64,000 bases of DNA. It comes from CAVUAT01 sp963848045 (GTDB lineage Bacteria; Actinomycetota; Thermoleophilia; Solirubrobacterales; 70-9). The notes beneath the pieces were generated by a model. It saw only the letters and a program-made list of their open reading frames with translations. It ran no database searches and was not told the DNA's origin. A program made the position numbers and the translations under genes. The DNA is taken from assembly GCA_963848045.1 (NCBI GenBank), contig CAWKCC010000001.1, forward strand, positions 124,001 through 188,000, read 5' to 3'. Numbering within the stretch: the stretch's first letter is position 1; every line of letters starts with the position of its first letter. This document shows, in pieces, positions 38,227 to 46,517 of the stretch.

Positions 38227-41115
38227 TCAGCGCTTGGCCTTCCGCTTCACGACCCGGAACCTGTGCCGGGCGGGCGTCACGTCAACGTTGCCGACGGCGT
38301 CGCTGGCTCGCACCCGGAACGTGTGTGAGCCACCCTTCAGCTTCGAGAGGACCAGTGGCGAGCTGCAGGGCGCATACGGGCCCTTGTCCAGCCGGCACCC
38401 GAAAGCCGAGGCGGCCTCCGAGGCCGAGAAGTTGATGGTGATCGCCGCCACCCGCCTTCTGCTCTTGCTCTTGCTCTTGCTCGCCCGCGCGCCGCGCTTC
38501 CACCGGACCACGACCTTCGAGCGAGGGCCGCCCGTGATCACGGTCTGCGGGCCGGTCGAGTCCTCGCGGTAGTCGAGGCCGGCCGAGCAGGCCGAGTCGT
38601 TTGCTGCGGCGTCGGTGCTGCGCGCGGCGAGCCTGGTGGTCGCGTCGGGGGGCACGGCGACGGTGATCCCGCCGGCGGCGAACTGCGACGGGCTTCCGGT
38701 GGCCGCGGGAGGGCCCGAGCAGGCACCGTTCGTGTAGAGCTTGACCAGGGTCGGGGAGCCCGCCCCGGTGGTACCCCTGACCTCGGGGTTCTCGTCGTTG
38801 GCCGGGGAGCCGGGATTTGTGGTGGTGAGCTGAGGAGGGGCCGGCGGGGTGACGTCGTTGTAGGCCGCTTCCAGCGTCATGTTCTGGTCGGCGGTGATGC
38901 TGTGGGCGGCGGCGCCCCCATCAGACCAGGTGCCGAATTCGTAGCTCTCGCCCGCGAGGCTTTGGGGGGTTGGCGCGATCACGGTGTTGCGTGAACCCTT
39001 GATCACGGTTCCCGTGACCGGCGCCGTGGCCGCCGGGGCTGAGTTCAGACCGAGCCGCAGCCCACCCGGCGCGGACTCGAGGCTGATGTCGACCGTGCGC
39101 GGGTCGATCTCGACGGACTCGGTATCGGTGAGGCCGCCTGCGTCGGTCACCGTGAGCCTGATGATGAGCGAGGAGGGGTACTCATGATCGGGAGCCGAGA
39201 ACGAGCCGCTGGTCCTGTCGGGGAGCTGCTGCTCCACGTGCTGGTGGCAGTTGCTCGGGCAGTGGTTGACCACGATCTCCCAGTCGAACGCCGATGCGGG
39301 CAGCGTCTCGTCGGCATCGGTGGCGCTGCCGGAAAAGCCGACCACCTCATCGACCTCCCAGGTCGTGCCGGCAGCCGGGGTCAGGATCTGGGCGACCGGT
39401 GGGCTGTTGTCGGTCTGGATCGAGACCGAGTCGGTGTCGGAAGCCCCGCTGGGATCGGTCACCCTGACCGTGGCCGTATGCGCACCCGCCGGATACGTGC
39501 GATCGAGGGTGACCTGGTTGCCATCGTCGAACTGTCCATCGTCGTCGGCGTCCCAGGCGAAGCTGAGGGTGTTGAAAGCGTCGTCAGGATCGCTGGAGCC
39601 CGCGGCGTCGAGCTGAACATCGAGGGGCGCGGGGCCGCTGGAAGGGCTCGCGGCCGCCACGGCCGTCGGCTGCTGGTTGCCGCCCACGTAGCGGAGGCGC
39701 TGAATCGTGCCCCCGTCCAGGTTCGCGTAGAACAGCTCGCCCTGGTCGAACTCGAGATCCACCGGATTGGAGGCCTCGGTGTCGAAGGTCTGGATCGAGG
39801 CGGGGTCGGGAAGTCCGTTCCCGCCTGGGAGCATCGCCCAAATGCAATCACGCGAGTAGTCCGCGAAGAAGAGAGCGTCGTCGTAGGGGTCGGGAAAGGG
39901 CCCGTTCTCATAGAAGCTGAGGCCGGCGATCGAGGAGCTTCCGGACGGGCAGCTCTCGCCGCTGACGAGCTTGTCGGAATGCGAGTAGGCGTAGTACGGC
40001 GGGGTCACGGCGTCGTCGCCGGGCGTGTAGAGACTGTCGCATAGGCTCAGGTTGGCTCCCTCGTAGCTTCCGCGCGAGTTGCCCTCGTAGCACGGCCAGC
40101 CGAGGTTGTCGGCTTCCGAGTCGCTGGGATCGGGGACCCGGTTGATCTCCTCCGAACCGCCCCAGCCGACGTCGCCGGCCCAGACCTCGTCCGTGCCGGG
40201 GCGGACGGTGAACCTGAACGGGTTGCGGAAGCCGAAGGCCGCAATCCTTCGCTGGTTGGCATCCGGGCTGCTCGCGAAGGGGTTGCCGGGAATGCCCTCC
40301 CCGGTGTCAGGGTCGACTCGCAGGAGGGAGCCGTTGAGACCGGTCGGATCCGAGGTGGTGCGTGCGTCCTGGCTGCGCAGCGCGCCCCCCTCGGCCGCGG
40401 GCGGGCTCATCTCCCCGCCGATTCCCCCGGGCGGATCGCCACAGGGGTTGACTGGGTTTCCGTCCTGGCCCCAGTCGACGAAATTGAAGCTCGCTCCATC
40501 GCCAGCCGTGACATACAGGGCGCCGTCGGAACCGAAGCCGAGGTCGCCCATCGAATGGCTCGGGTACTGCTGGCACCAGTCGCTGATCAGGTCCGTCTTC
40601 GCCGACATCACGTCGCCGCTCACCGTCAGGCGCGCCAGGCGGCCGGTGACCACGCAGCCGTCGCCTGTCGCCCCGGGAGGATTGGGGCAGGGATCGCCGG
40701 GAACCCCGGCTGTGCCCCAGCGCGGAACGCCGCCGCCGGGTTCGGCGTCAAGCGTGTAGAGGGCGTAGACGTAAGGGCGAGCCGGGAATAGGGGATCGAC
40801 GGTCAGGCCCAGCAGGCCCCTGTCCCAGAAGTTGTAGGTCTCGGTGCTGAGATCGGCGAAGGTGGTGGGGGTGGCGTCGCCGAGCCCATCGAAGACCTTG
40901 ATGACGCCGCTCTTCTCCCCCACGAAGACGCGCCCATCGGGGGTGAAGGAGAGCGCGGTCGGGTTGCTGAGGCCCGTGAACGCGGTTGACTCCTGAAAAC
41001 CGCCGGGCAAGGTGCCGGCCTGCGCCGCGTGCGAGCAGGCCAAACTTGCGACCCACGCGAGGAGCAAGGCAATCCCGTGCCTGCGTACGGGAAGAAGCTT
41101 CAGAAACGAACCCAA
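38227..41115 (-). CDS. Secreted PQQ-type sugar (glucose/sorbosone) dehydrogenase with PKD/Ig-like domains
   Basis: 962 aa. Signal peptide (about 1-33), six-bladed propeller of the soluble glucose/sorbosone dehydrogenase type (about 40-475: LSNPTALSFTPDGRVFVGEK, DRGLLGLTVDP, HSMGDLGFGSDGALYVTAGDGA, RNPFRFTVRP, GWPCYEGNSRG), then a PKD-like repeat (ASPSSGPAPLDVQLDAAGSS), an Ig-like segment and a basic C-terminus (VVKRKAKR). Likely oxidises extracellular sugars or binds surface glycans. Cys-rich propeller. TTG start at 41115; TATCGT lies 8 nt upstream. Confidence 0.87.
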   Translation of the reverse strand: MGSFLKLLPVRRHGIALLLAWVASLACSHAAQAGTLPGGFQESTAFTGLSNPTALSFTPDGRVFVGEKSGVIKVFDGLGDATPTTFADLSTETYNFWDRGLLGLTVDPLFPARPYVYALYTLDAEPGGGVPRWGTAGVPGDPCPNPPGATGDGCVVTGRLARLTVSGDVMSAKTDLISDWCQQYPSHSMGDLGFGSDGALYVTAGDGASFNFVDWGQDGNPVNPCGDPPGGIGGEMSPPAAEGGALRSQDARTTSDPTGLNGSLLRVDPDTGEGIPGNPFASSPDANQRRIAAFGFRNPFRFTVRPGTDEVWAGDVGWGGSEEINRVPDPSDSEADNLGWPCYEGNSRGSYEGANLSLCDSLYTPGDDAVTPPYYAYSHSDKLVSGESCPSGSSSIAGLSFYENGPFPDPYDDALFFADYSRDCIWAMLPGGNGLPDPASIQTFDTEASNPVDLEFDQGELFYANLDGGTIQRLRYVGGNQQPTAVAAASPSSGPAPLDVQLDAAGSSDPDDAFNTLSFAWDADDDGQFDDGNQVTLDRTYPAGAHTATVRVTDPSGASDTDSVSIQTDNSPPVAQILTPAAGTTWEVDEVVGFSGSATDADETLPASAFDWEIVVNHCPSNCHQHVEQQLPDRTSGSFSAPDHEYPSSLIIRLTVTDAGGLTDTESVEIDPRTVDISLESAPGGLRLGLNSAPAATAPVTGTVIKGSRNTVIAPTPQSLAGESYEFGTWSDGGAAAHSITADQNMTLEAAYNDVTPPAPPQLTTTNPGSPANDENPEVRGTTGAGSPTLVKLYTNGACSGPPAATGSPSQFAAGGITVAVPPDATTRLAARSTDAAANDSACSAGLDYREDSTGPQTVITGGPRSKVVVRWKRGARASKSKSKSRRRVAAITINFSASEAASAFGCRLDKGPYAPCSSPLVLSKLKGGSHTFRVRASDAVGNVDVTPARHRFRVVKRKAKR

Positions 41116-41123
41116 CTGTTATG

Positions 41124-41129
41124 ACGATA
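41124..41129 (-). promoter_or_regulatory. Candidate -10 box (TATCGT) of the sugar dehydrogenase gene
   Basis: Minus-strand TATCGT, 8 nt, then TTG at 41115. The 115-bp divergent gap is shared with glyS. Confidence 0.35.
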
Positions 41130-41217
41130 GCTCCCTCCAGGGCCCGGTGCCGGCAGAGCGGACCGGGCCGGAACTGATCTCTCACCAACCGCCCGATGCC
41201 CGTCGAGGCTCGGTGAC

Positions 41218-41223
41218 TAGGCT
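41218..41223 (+). promoter_or_regulatory. Candidate -10 box (TAGGCT) of glyS
   Basis: TAGGCT, 7 nt (gagcgcc), then ATG at 41231. No T-box leader is present upstream and there is no room for one. Confidence 0.4.
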
Positions 41224-41230
41224 GAGCGCC

Positions 41231-42601
41231 ATGTCGGAGGCCGTCACCCTCGATCCCATCGTCGCCCTCTGCAAGCGGCGTGGCTTCATCTTCCAGTCGT
41301 CGGAGATCTACGGAGGCCTCGGCTCCACCTACGACTACGGCCACTACGGCGTGCTGCTCAAGAACAACGTCAAGGCCGAGTGGTGGCGCTCGGTCGTGCA
41401 GGAGCGCGACGACATGGTGGCCCTCGACGCGGCGATCCTCATGCACCCCCGCACCTGGGAGGCCTCGGGGCACCTCGAGGGCTTCACGGACCCGCTCGTA
41501 CAGTGCCTCGGCGATTGCAAGAGACGCTGGCGCGAGGACCACCTGCGCGAAGAGCAGCTCGGAGCCGAGGAGGCCGAGGGCGAGATCCGCTGCCCGGAGT
41601 GCGGCGGCGAGCTCTCGGCACCGATGCACTTCAACCTGATGTTCGAGACCCACATGGGGCCCGTCGCCGAGTCGGGCTCCGAGGTCTACCTGCGCCCGGA
41701 GACCGCGCAGGGGATCTTCGTCAACTTCAAGAACGTGCTGCAGTTCGCGCGCAAGAAGCCGCCCTTCGGGATCGCCCAGGTCGGCAAGGCGTTCCGCAAC
41801 GAGATCACGCCGGGCAATTTCATCTTCCGCACCCGCGAGTTCGAGCAGATGGAGATCGAGTTCTTCGTGCCGCCCGACGAGGCCTCCCGCTGGTACCGGC
41901 ACTGGATGGAGGAGCGCATGGACTGGTACACGGACCTGGGCATCCGGCCCGACCGCCTGCGGCTGCGGCCCCACGGGCCCGACGAGCTCTCGCACTACTC
42001 CAGCGCCACCTCCGACATCGAGTACGAGTTCCCGATGGGGTTCTCGGAGCTTGAGGGCATCGCCAACCGCGGGGACTTCGATCTCACCCGGCATCAGGAG
42101 TTCTCGGGCCAGAAGATGGACTACGTCGACCCGGGCACGGGCGACCGCTACATCCCTCACGTGGTCGAGCCCTCTGCGGGCGCCGACCGGGCCACGCTGG
42201 CATTCATGGTCGACGCCTACCACGAGGAGCAGGTCGAGGGCCGCGAGCGGGTGGTGCTGCGCCTGCACCCGAGGCTGGCACCGGTGAAGGCCGCCGTGCT
42301 GCCGCTGGTCAACAAGGACGGCCAGCCCGAACGGGCGCGAGAGATCTACGAGCGCCTGCGCACAAGCATGTCGGCCGAGTACGACACGGGCGGCTCGATC
42401 GGCAAGCGCTACCGCCGCCAGGATGAGATCGGGACTCCCTGGGGGATCACCGTCGACCACCAGACGATGGAGGACGACACCGTCACCCTGCGCGACCGCG
42501 ACTCGCTTGACCAGTCGCGGATCCCCGCGGCCGAGGTCGTGAGCGAGCTCGAGCGGCGGCTGGAGCAGCCCTGGAGCCCGCCGAACCCCTCGGGCGACTG
42601 A
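41231..42601 (+). CDS. glyS: Glycyl-tRNA synthetase (alpha2 type)
   Basis: 456 aa class II synthetase of the single-chain dimeric type used by actinobacteria: LCKRRGFIFQSSEIYGGLGSTYDYGHYGVLLKNN, a CPECGG knuckle, RPETAQGIFVNF, the motif-2 FRNEITPGNFIFRTREFEQMEIEFF, and the C-terminal anticodon-binding domain. ATG 41231 matches the family start. Strand-divergent from the sugar dehydrogenase. The 77 nt after its stop contain no convincing terminator. Confidence 0.96.
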   Translation: MSEAVTLDPIVALCKRRGFIFQSSEIYGGLGSTYDYGHYGVLLKNNVKAEWWRSVVQERDDMVALDAAILMHPRTWEASGHLEGFTDPLVQCLGDCKRRWREDHLREEQLGAEEAEGEIRCPECGGELSAPMHFNLMFETHMGPVAESGSEVYLRPETAQGIFVNFKNVLQFARKKPPFGIAQVGKAFRNEITPGNFIFRTREFEQMEIEFFVPPDEASRWYRHWMEERMDWYTDLGIRPDRLRLRPHGPDELSHYSSATSDIEYEFPMGFSELEGIANRGDFDLTRHQEFSGQKMDYVDPGTGDRYIPHVVEPSAGADRATLAFMVDAYHEEQVEGRERVVLRLHPRLAPVKAAVLPLVNKDGQPERAREIYERLRTSMSAEYDTGGSIGKRYRRQDEIGTPWGITVDHQTMEDDTVTLRDRDSLDQSRIPAAEVVSELERRLEQPWSPPNPSGD

Positions 42602-42678
42602 GCGGGGAGCCGCCTCGGGCGCAATCGAACGCCGATCACGAACAGGCGGACTGCCGGGATCGCGGGGCTGGCCAACCC

Positions 42679-43398
42679 TCAGGCCCGCCGCGCCTCCGTT
42701 GCCCCCGTCGGCTGCCCCTCCCAGCGCTCGCCCTGACTGAGCCGCTCGAGGCCAAGCCAGGCCAGCTCCATGGCGCTCGCGACCACCTGCTCGCGCGGCA
42801 CCTCGCGATGCTCGCCCCACCAGTCGGCGAGCGACTGGATCGCGCCGATCTGCTGCTGGGCGATCATCTCGATCGTCGCCCGCATCTGGGGGTCCTCGGC
42901 GATCAGCTGCTCGTTCTCCTCGCTCATCAGGGTCACGATCGCCGCGGCCACCTGGCCGCGCAGCCGGCCCAGCCACTCGGTGACATCGGGATCGCCGGGG
43001 TTTCGGAGCATCACCGCCGCCGCGCCTCGGCGCTCCTCGAGAAAGGCGAAGAAGGCCTCGAGGCCGGCGCGCATCCGCCGCTCGCCCGGCGGGGCCCCGG
43101 CCAGCGCCGCGTTGAGGCGGCCCACCAGCTCGGTTACGTGCTGCTCGAGCATCGCCGCGTGCAGCTCGCGCTTGGAGGAGAAGTGCTCGTAGAGCAGCGC
43201 CTTGGAGACCCCGGCTCGCTCGGCGACGGCGTCGAGCGAGGTGCGGTGGTAACCGCCCTCGGCGAACGCCTCGCGGGCCGCCTCCAAGATCAGGAAGCGG
43301 CGATCCGAAGCAGGGATCCGTCGGCGAACGGCGGGGTCGCCGGACACCGCGCCCGGACTCGTGCCGGGGGCCTGGTCTTCCTCTGTGAGCGGTTTCAC
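42679..43398 (-). CDS. TetR-family regulator, divergent from diiron-SCP2 gene
   Basis: 239 aa. N-terminal HTH (about 35-85): ILEAAREAFAEGGYHRTSLDAVAERAGVSKALLYEHFSSKRELHAAML; the rest is a helical ligand/dimerization domain. GTG start at 43398. A perfect 22-bp palindrome 12 bp upstream is almost certainly its operator and also covers the promoter of the divergent gene, so the likely ligand relates to that enzyme's substrate (acyl-CoA or lipid is a guess). Confidence 0.9.
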   Translation of the reverse strand: MKPLTEEDQAPGTSPGAVSGDPAVRRRIPASDRRFLILEAAREAFAEGGYHRTSLDAVAERAGVSKALLYEHFSSKRELHAAMLEQHVTELVGRLNAALAGAPPGERRMRAGLEAFFAFLEERRGAAAVMLRNPGDPDVTEWLGRLRGQVAAAIVTLMSEENEQLIAEDPQMRATIEMIAQQQIGAIQSLADWWGEHREVPREQVVASAMELAWLGLERLSQGERWEGQPTGATEARRA

Positions 43399-43410
43399 GG
43401 GGTCGGCCTC

Positions 43411-43432
43411 TAACTGACTGGCCAGTCAGTTA
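43411..43432. promoter_or_regulatory. Perfect 22-bp palindromic TetR operator
   Basis: Half-site TAACTGACTGG is followed directly by its exact reverse complement. The right end overlaps a TACGAT hexamer (43431-43436) that would serve as -10 of the diiron-protein gene, so bound repressor would block polymerase. It is 12 bp from the TetR start, suggesting autoregulation too. The inner ACTGAC-GTCAGT symmetry is typical of TetR sites. Confidence 0.8.
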
Positions 43433-43473
43433 CGATATCGTGCCCGGCGACCGGAAAGCGAGAGGAGATCGGA

Positions 43474-44775
43474 ATGGCGACCAAGACCCAGAACGGCAGA
43501 GCGACCCGGAGCGACGACGTCTCGGCTCGCGCCGGCGACCAGATCTCCTATGAGGACCTCTACCGCCGCTGGGAACAGGGCAACTGGAGCGCCTACGAGA
43601 TCGACTTCAGCGCGGACCGCACGGGCTGGGAGGCGCTGGAGGAGATCCAGCGCAAGTCGGCGCTGTGGATCTACTCGATGTTCTTCTACGGAGAGGACGC
43701 CGTCACCGACGGCCTCTCGCCGTACATCGACGCGGCCCCGAAGGAGGAGCAGAAGTACTTCCTCGCCACCCAGCAGGTCGACGAGGCGCGCCACGCCGTC
43801 TTCTTCCACCGCTTCTTCAAGGAGGTGATCGGCGCCGGCGACACCCTCTCGACGGGGCTCGCCTTCACCGAGCAGTATCTGGGCTGGGGCTATCGCGGGG
43901 TCTTCGACCGGCTCGAGACGATGAGCGACGAGCTGCGCCGCGATCGCTCCCTGCCCAAGTTCGCGCAGGCGATCGCGCTGTACCACATGGTGATCGAGGC
44001 GGCCATGGCCCAGCCGGGTCAGCACTTCATCGAGGACTTCTTCGTCAAGGACGGATCGATGCCCGGCTTCTCCGAGGGCATGCGCAACGTCTCGCGCGAC
44101 GAACAGCGCCACATCGGTTTCGGCGTCAAGGTGCTCTCGGAGCTGCTGCCGCAGTCCGAGGAGTGCAAGGCGGCAGTGGTGGAGCTGCTGCGCGAGGTGT
44201 ACCCGTTCCTGGGCGCCACCTTCGTGCCCCCCGGCTGGGACGAGCGCTATCAGACGTCCTACGGATTCACGATGCAGGACATCTTCGCCTTCGGCATGCG
44301 CTCGACCGAGGCCAAGTGGCGGGCGATCGGCTACCCGTTCGAGGAGATGCCTGGCGCGCTCTTCCCCTTCGACCCCGCGATGCCCTACGAGCAGCGCGCG
44401 GAGCGGCAGATCAAGCTGCTCAAGGCGGGCGTGCTCGGCGAGCCGGCCGGCCGCGCCCAGTGCTCGCCCGAGATCCAGGAGCTCTACTTCGACCTGATCG
44501 CGCGCTCGGCGAACGGCGCCGCGCTTGACGCCCCGATGACCATCCAGTGGGCCTTCACCGACGCCGAGCCCTGGCACCTGCGCGTCGACAACGGCTCGAC
44601 CAGCGCCGAGCGGGGGATGGCTGCCGGCGCCGACCTGACCCTGGAGACGAGCTGGTCCGACTGGATCGACGTCTCGATGCGCGGCGAGAGCGCGCTCAAG
44701 GCGACAGTGCTGCGCAAGCTGCGCCCCCGCGGCGGAGTGCGCCAGTTCGCCCGCATGGGCAAGCTCTGGGCCTGA
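43474..44775 (+). CDS. R2-like diiron oxidase fused to SCP2 sterol-carrier-like domain
   Basis: 433 aa. The first 300 residues are a ferritin-like/ribonucleotide-reductase-R2-like helical bundle with a complete metal set: Glu74 (GEDAVTD), Glu104-x-x-His107 (DEARH), Glu175 (VIEA), Glu210-x-x-His213 (DEQRH). The last 100 residues (about 335-433) look like an SCP2 lipid-binding domain (TIQWAFTDAEPWHLRVDNG, GADLTLETSWSDW, RKLRPRGG). Likely an oxygen-activating diiron (or Mn/Fe) oxidase acting on a lipid or acyl-CoA. It is not a class Ia nucleotide-reductase subunit in context: no large subunit is nearby. Good ribosome binding site (gagaggag). Confidence 0.8.
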   Translation: MATKTQNGRATRSDDVSARAGDQISYEDLYRRWEQGNWSAYEIDFSADRTGWEALEEIQRKSALWIYSMFFYGEDAVTDGLSPYIDAAPKEEQKYFLATQQVDEARHAVFFHRFFKEVIGAGDTLSTGLAFTEQYLGWGYRGVFDRLETMSDELRRDRSLPKFAQAIALYHMVIEAAMAQPGQHFIEDFFVKDGSMPGFSEGMRNVSRDEQRHIGFGVKVLSELLPQSEECKAAVVELLREVYPFLGATFVPPGWDERYQTSYGFTMQDIFAFGMRSTEAKWRAIGYPFEEMPGALFPFDPAMPYEQRAERQIKLLKAGVLGEPAGRAQCSPEIQELYFDLIARSANGAALDAPMTIQWAFTDAEPWHLRVDNGSTSAERGMAAGADLTLETSWSDWIDVSMRGESALKATVLRKLRPRGGVRQFARMGKLWA

Positions 44776-44778
44776 GCC

Positions 44779-45237
44779 CTATCGCTGCAGCAGGTAGCGC
44801 CTCTGGGCCTCGAACTCGGCTTCGCTGATCTCGCCGGAGTCGCGCTTGGCGGCGAGGTGCTCGAGCAGCGCTTCCCGGTCGACCTCGGGGGCCGAGACGC
44901 CGCCGCCGAACCCGCCGGCGTCGGGGATCTTCACGCCCGAGGCGCCGAGCGCGGCCAGGATCGCCTCGCTGAGCCCCGGCACCGTGCCCGCGTCGATCGT
45001 CTGACCCTCGCGGTCGGGATCGATTCCATGCTCGCGAAGCACGCCCTCGACCTTGGCGCGCGCCTCGCTGTCGCGCATCTCGAGGCGCTGGGTCGTGCTG
45101 GTCCAGCCCCGCTCGCCCATGCTGACGCTCTGGGAGTCGGGTATCGCGGAGCCGCCGACCGCGGCATCGAACTCGGGCGTCCCGGGCTCGGGGATCGCCC
45201 GCTCGTTCCTGCGCCGGATGAAGTCGAGCAGGCCCAT
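44779..45237 (-). CDS. SHOCT-domain small protein
   Basis: 152 aa. The last 35 residues (EALLEHLAAKRDSGEISEAEFEAQRRYLL) match the SHOCT short C-terminal oligomerization motif (L..L..L...G.IteeEFe..K..LL). The middle resembles a thioredoxin-independent redox-neutral spacer with a Gly patch; function unknown. Convergent with the diiron gene, only 3 nt between stops, and 22 nt downstream of the next TetR stop region. Confidence 0.75.
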   Translation of the reverse strand: MGLLDFIRRRNERAIPEPGTPEFDAAVGGSAIPDSQSVSMGERGWTSTTQRLEMRDSEARAKVEGVLREHGIDPDREGQTIDAGTVPGLSEAILAALGASGVKIPDAGGFGGGVSAPEVDREALLEHLAAKRDSGEISEAEFEAQRRYLLQR

Positions 45238-45259
45238 GCTCGGATCGTAGGGGGCGGGC

Positions 45260-45868
45260 TCAGCCCGAGCTGAGCAGCGCCCGCGCGGCGAGCGTGCCGG
45301 CGACGATCAGGTCGGCGTGGTCGCGCTCGGGGTCCGAGAGGACCTGGAGAGCGAGGCCGTCGGCGATCGCGAACAGGGCGCCCACGACCGGATCGGCATC
45401 AGCGCGCAGCTGCAGAGCCCCCTCGCGCTCCTTGGCTCGGAAGATCTCGGCGACATGCTCGCGGGTGCGCCGGAACAGCTCGCCGATCTCGTTCTGGATC
45501 TCGGGGTTGCGCCGGCCCGCCGTGAACAGCTCGAAGATCAACACCCAGAAGCCGGGGTCGTTCTGAATCGAGTCCTCGAGGCTGGCCACCAGCACCTCGA
45601 GGATCTCGTCGGCATCGCGGGCCTTCGCGAGCGGCTCGTCGAGGCGGGTGATCCGGTGCTCGGAGTCTCGTCGGACGACCTCGACCAGCAGCGCCTCTTT
45701 GGTGCCGAAGTAGTAGTGCAGCAGCCCCCGGCTGACGCCCGCCTCGCGCGCCACGTGCTCGAAGGTCGAGCCTGCGATCCCGCGACGCGCCACACTCGAG
45801 CGCATCGCCTCCACGATCCGGTTCGCCTTCTCGCCGGTCAGCTCCCTGGGTCGCGCGGCCGCTTCCAT
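45260..45868 (-). CDS. TetR-family regulator
   Basis: 202 aa from ATG 45868 (gagg 6-9 nt upstream; a TTG at 45877 is the alternative). HTH at about 15-60: RIVEAMRSSVARRGIAGSTFEHVAREAGVSRGLLHYYFGTKEALLVEVV. The C-terminal domain resembles BetI/FadR-like TetR members (SIQNDPGFWVLIFELFTAGRRNPEI). No symmetric operator is obvious beside it and the target is unknown. Faces the same way as the SHOCT gene. Confidence 0.88.
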   Translation of the reverse strand: MEAAARPRELTGEKANRIVEAMRSSVARRGIAGSTFEHVAREAGVSRGLLHYYFGTKEALLVEVVRRDSEHRITRLDEPLAKARDADEILEVLVASLEDSIQNDPGFWVLIFELFTAGRRNPEIQNEIGELFRRTREHVAEIFRAKEREGALQLRADADPVVGALFAIADGLALQVLSDPERDHADLIVAGTLAARALLSSG

Positions 45869-45955
45869 CCGCCTCAACTCTACGGCTACCGGCGCTCGGA
45901 ACTCTCGAGACCCGTCCGCCCCGGCGGCGGGCGCGAGCCTCGCGCGCGGACAAGC

Positions 45956-45982
45956 GAAGGGGCCGCCCGAAGCGGCCCCTTC
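45956..45982 (-). terminator. Strong 11-bp stem-loop terminator
   Basis: Perfect 11-bp stem (gaaggggccgc and its complement) with a 5-nt loop, 21 nt after the stop of the minus-strand TM-protein gene; separates it from the TetR gene. Confidence 0.7.
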
Positions 45983-46003
45983 TCGAGCCTTTCGGCCTCC
46001 CCG

Positions 46004-46456
46004 CTAGGAGGAGGAAACCGAGGTGGACTCGGTCTCGGGCTCCGGGGTGGTGGTCGAGGTGTACTCGAACTCCTCCTCGGCGCCGAACAGCTTGTCGAGC
46101 ACAGCGTTGCGCGCGCCCTCGCTGAGGATCAGCACCAGGATCGCTCCCAGGAGGGCGACCAGCAGCGCCTTGCCGATCCCGAAGCCGCCGCGGCGGCGCT
46201 TGCCCCGCAGCTGCTCGGAGGCGTCTCGCAGGCTCTCGGCGGCGCTCTTGAGATCGCGCTGGACCTTCTTGTCGTCCATGATCGCCTGGGCTGGCCCGTT
46301 GCCGTTGGACATCCGCCCGTAGGCGCTCCGGGCGGCCTCGAAGGCCTCCTTGATGTTGTCGCGCAGCTCCTCGTCCTCGAGGATCCGCTTCACGTAGGGG
46401 TTCGAGGTGACCGACCTGGCGGCGTCACCCGCCCTCTCGCTTCTGCTTTGGCCCAT
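46004..46456 (-). CDS. Single-TM protein of unknown function
   Basis: 150 aa. Helical, charged cytoplasmic part (1-90: SERAGDAARSVTSNPYVKRILEDEELRDNIKEAFEAARSAY is helix-rich), a TM helix (about 95-115, ALLVALLGAILVLILS) after a basic RGKRRRGG stop, and a Thr/Glu/Ser-rich C-terminal tail. I do not recognise the family; the layout resembles small membrane-associated stress proteins. Ribosome binding site gaggag-like before ATG 46456. Confidence 0.65.
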   Translation of the reverse strand: MGQSRSERAGDAARSVTSNPYVKRILEDEELRDNIKEAFEAARSAYGRMSNGNGPAQAIMDDKKVQRDLKSAAESLRDASEQLRGKRRRGGFGIGKALLVALLGAILVLILSEGARNAVLDKLFGAEEEFEYTSTTTPEPETESTSVSSS

Positions 46457-46517
46457 CTCTGGTCTCCTCGCTTCGGTTTGCAGCGTGCGCCCGCAGGATA
46501 CCCTCGATCGGGCGGGG

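Noticed and set aside
38455..38490. Short ctcttg hexamer microsatellite in the sugar dehydrogenase gene
   Set aside because: In-frame tract encoding a Lys/Ser run; not a regulatory repeat.
41116..41230. Possible T-box riboswitch before glyS
   Set aside because: Only 115 bp of divergent gap, no specifier stem or T-box sequence, and TAGGCT close to the ATG suggests no leader.
43474..44775. Class I ribonucleotide reductase beta subunit
   Set aside because: Length and metal motif are R2-like but a sterol-carrier-like C-terminus and absence of a large subunit argue against it.
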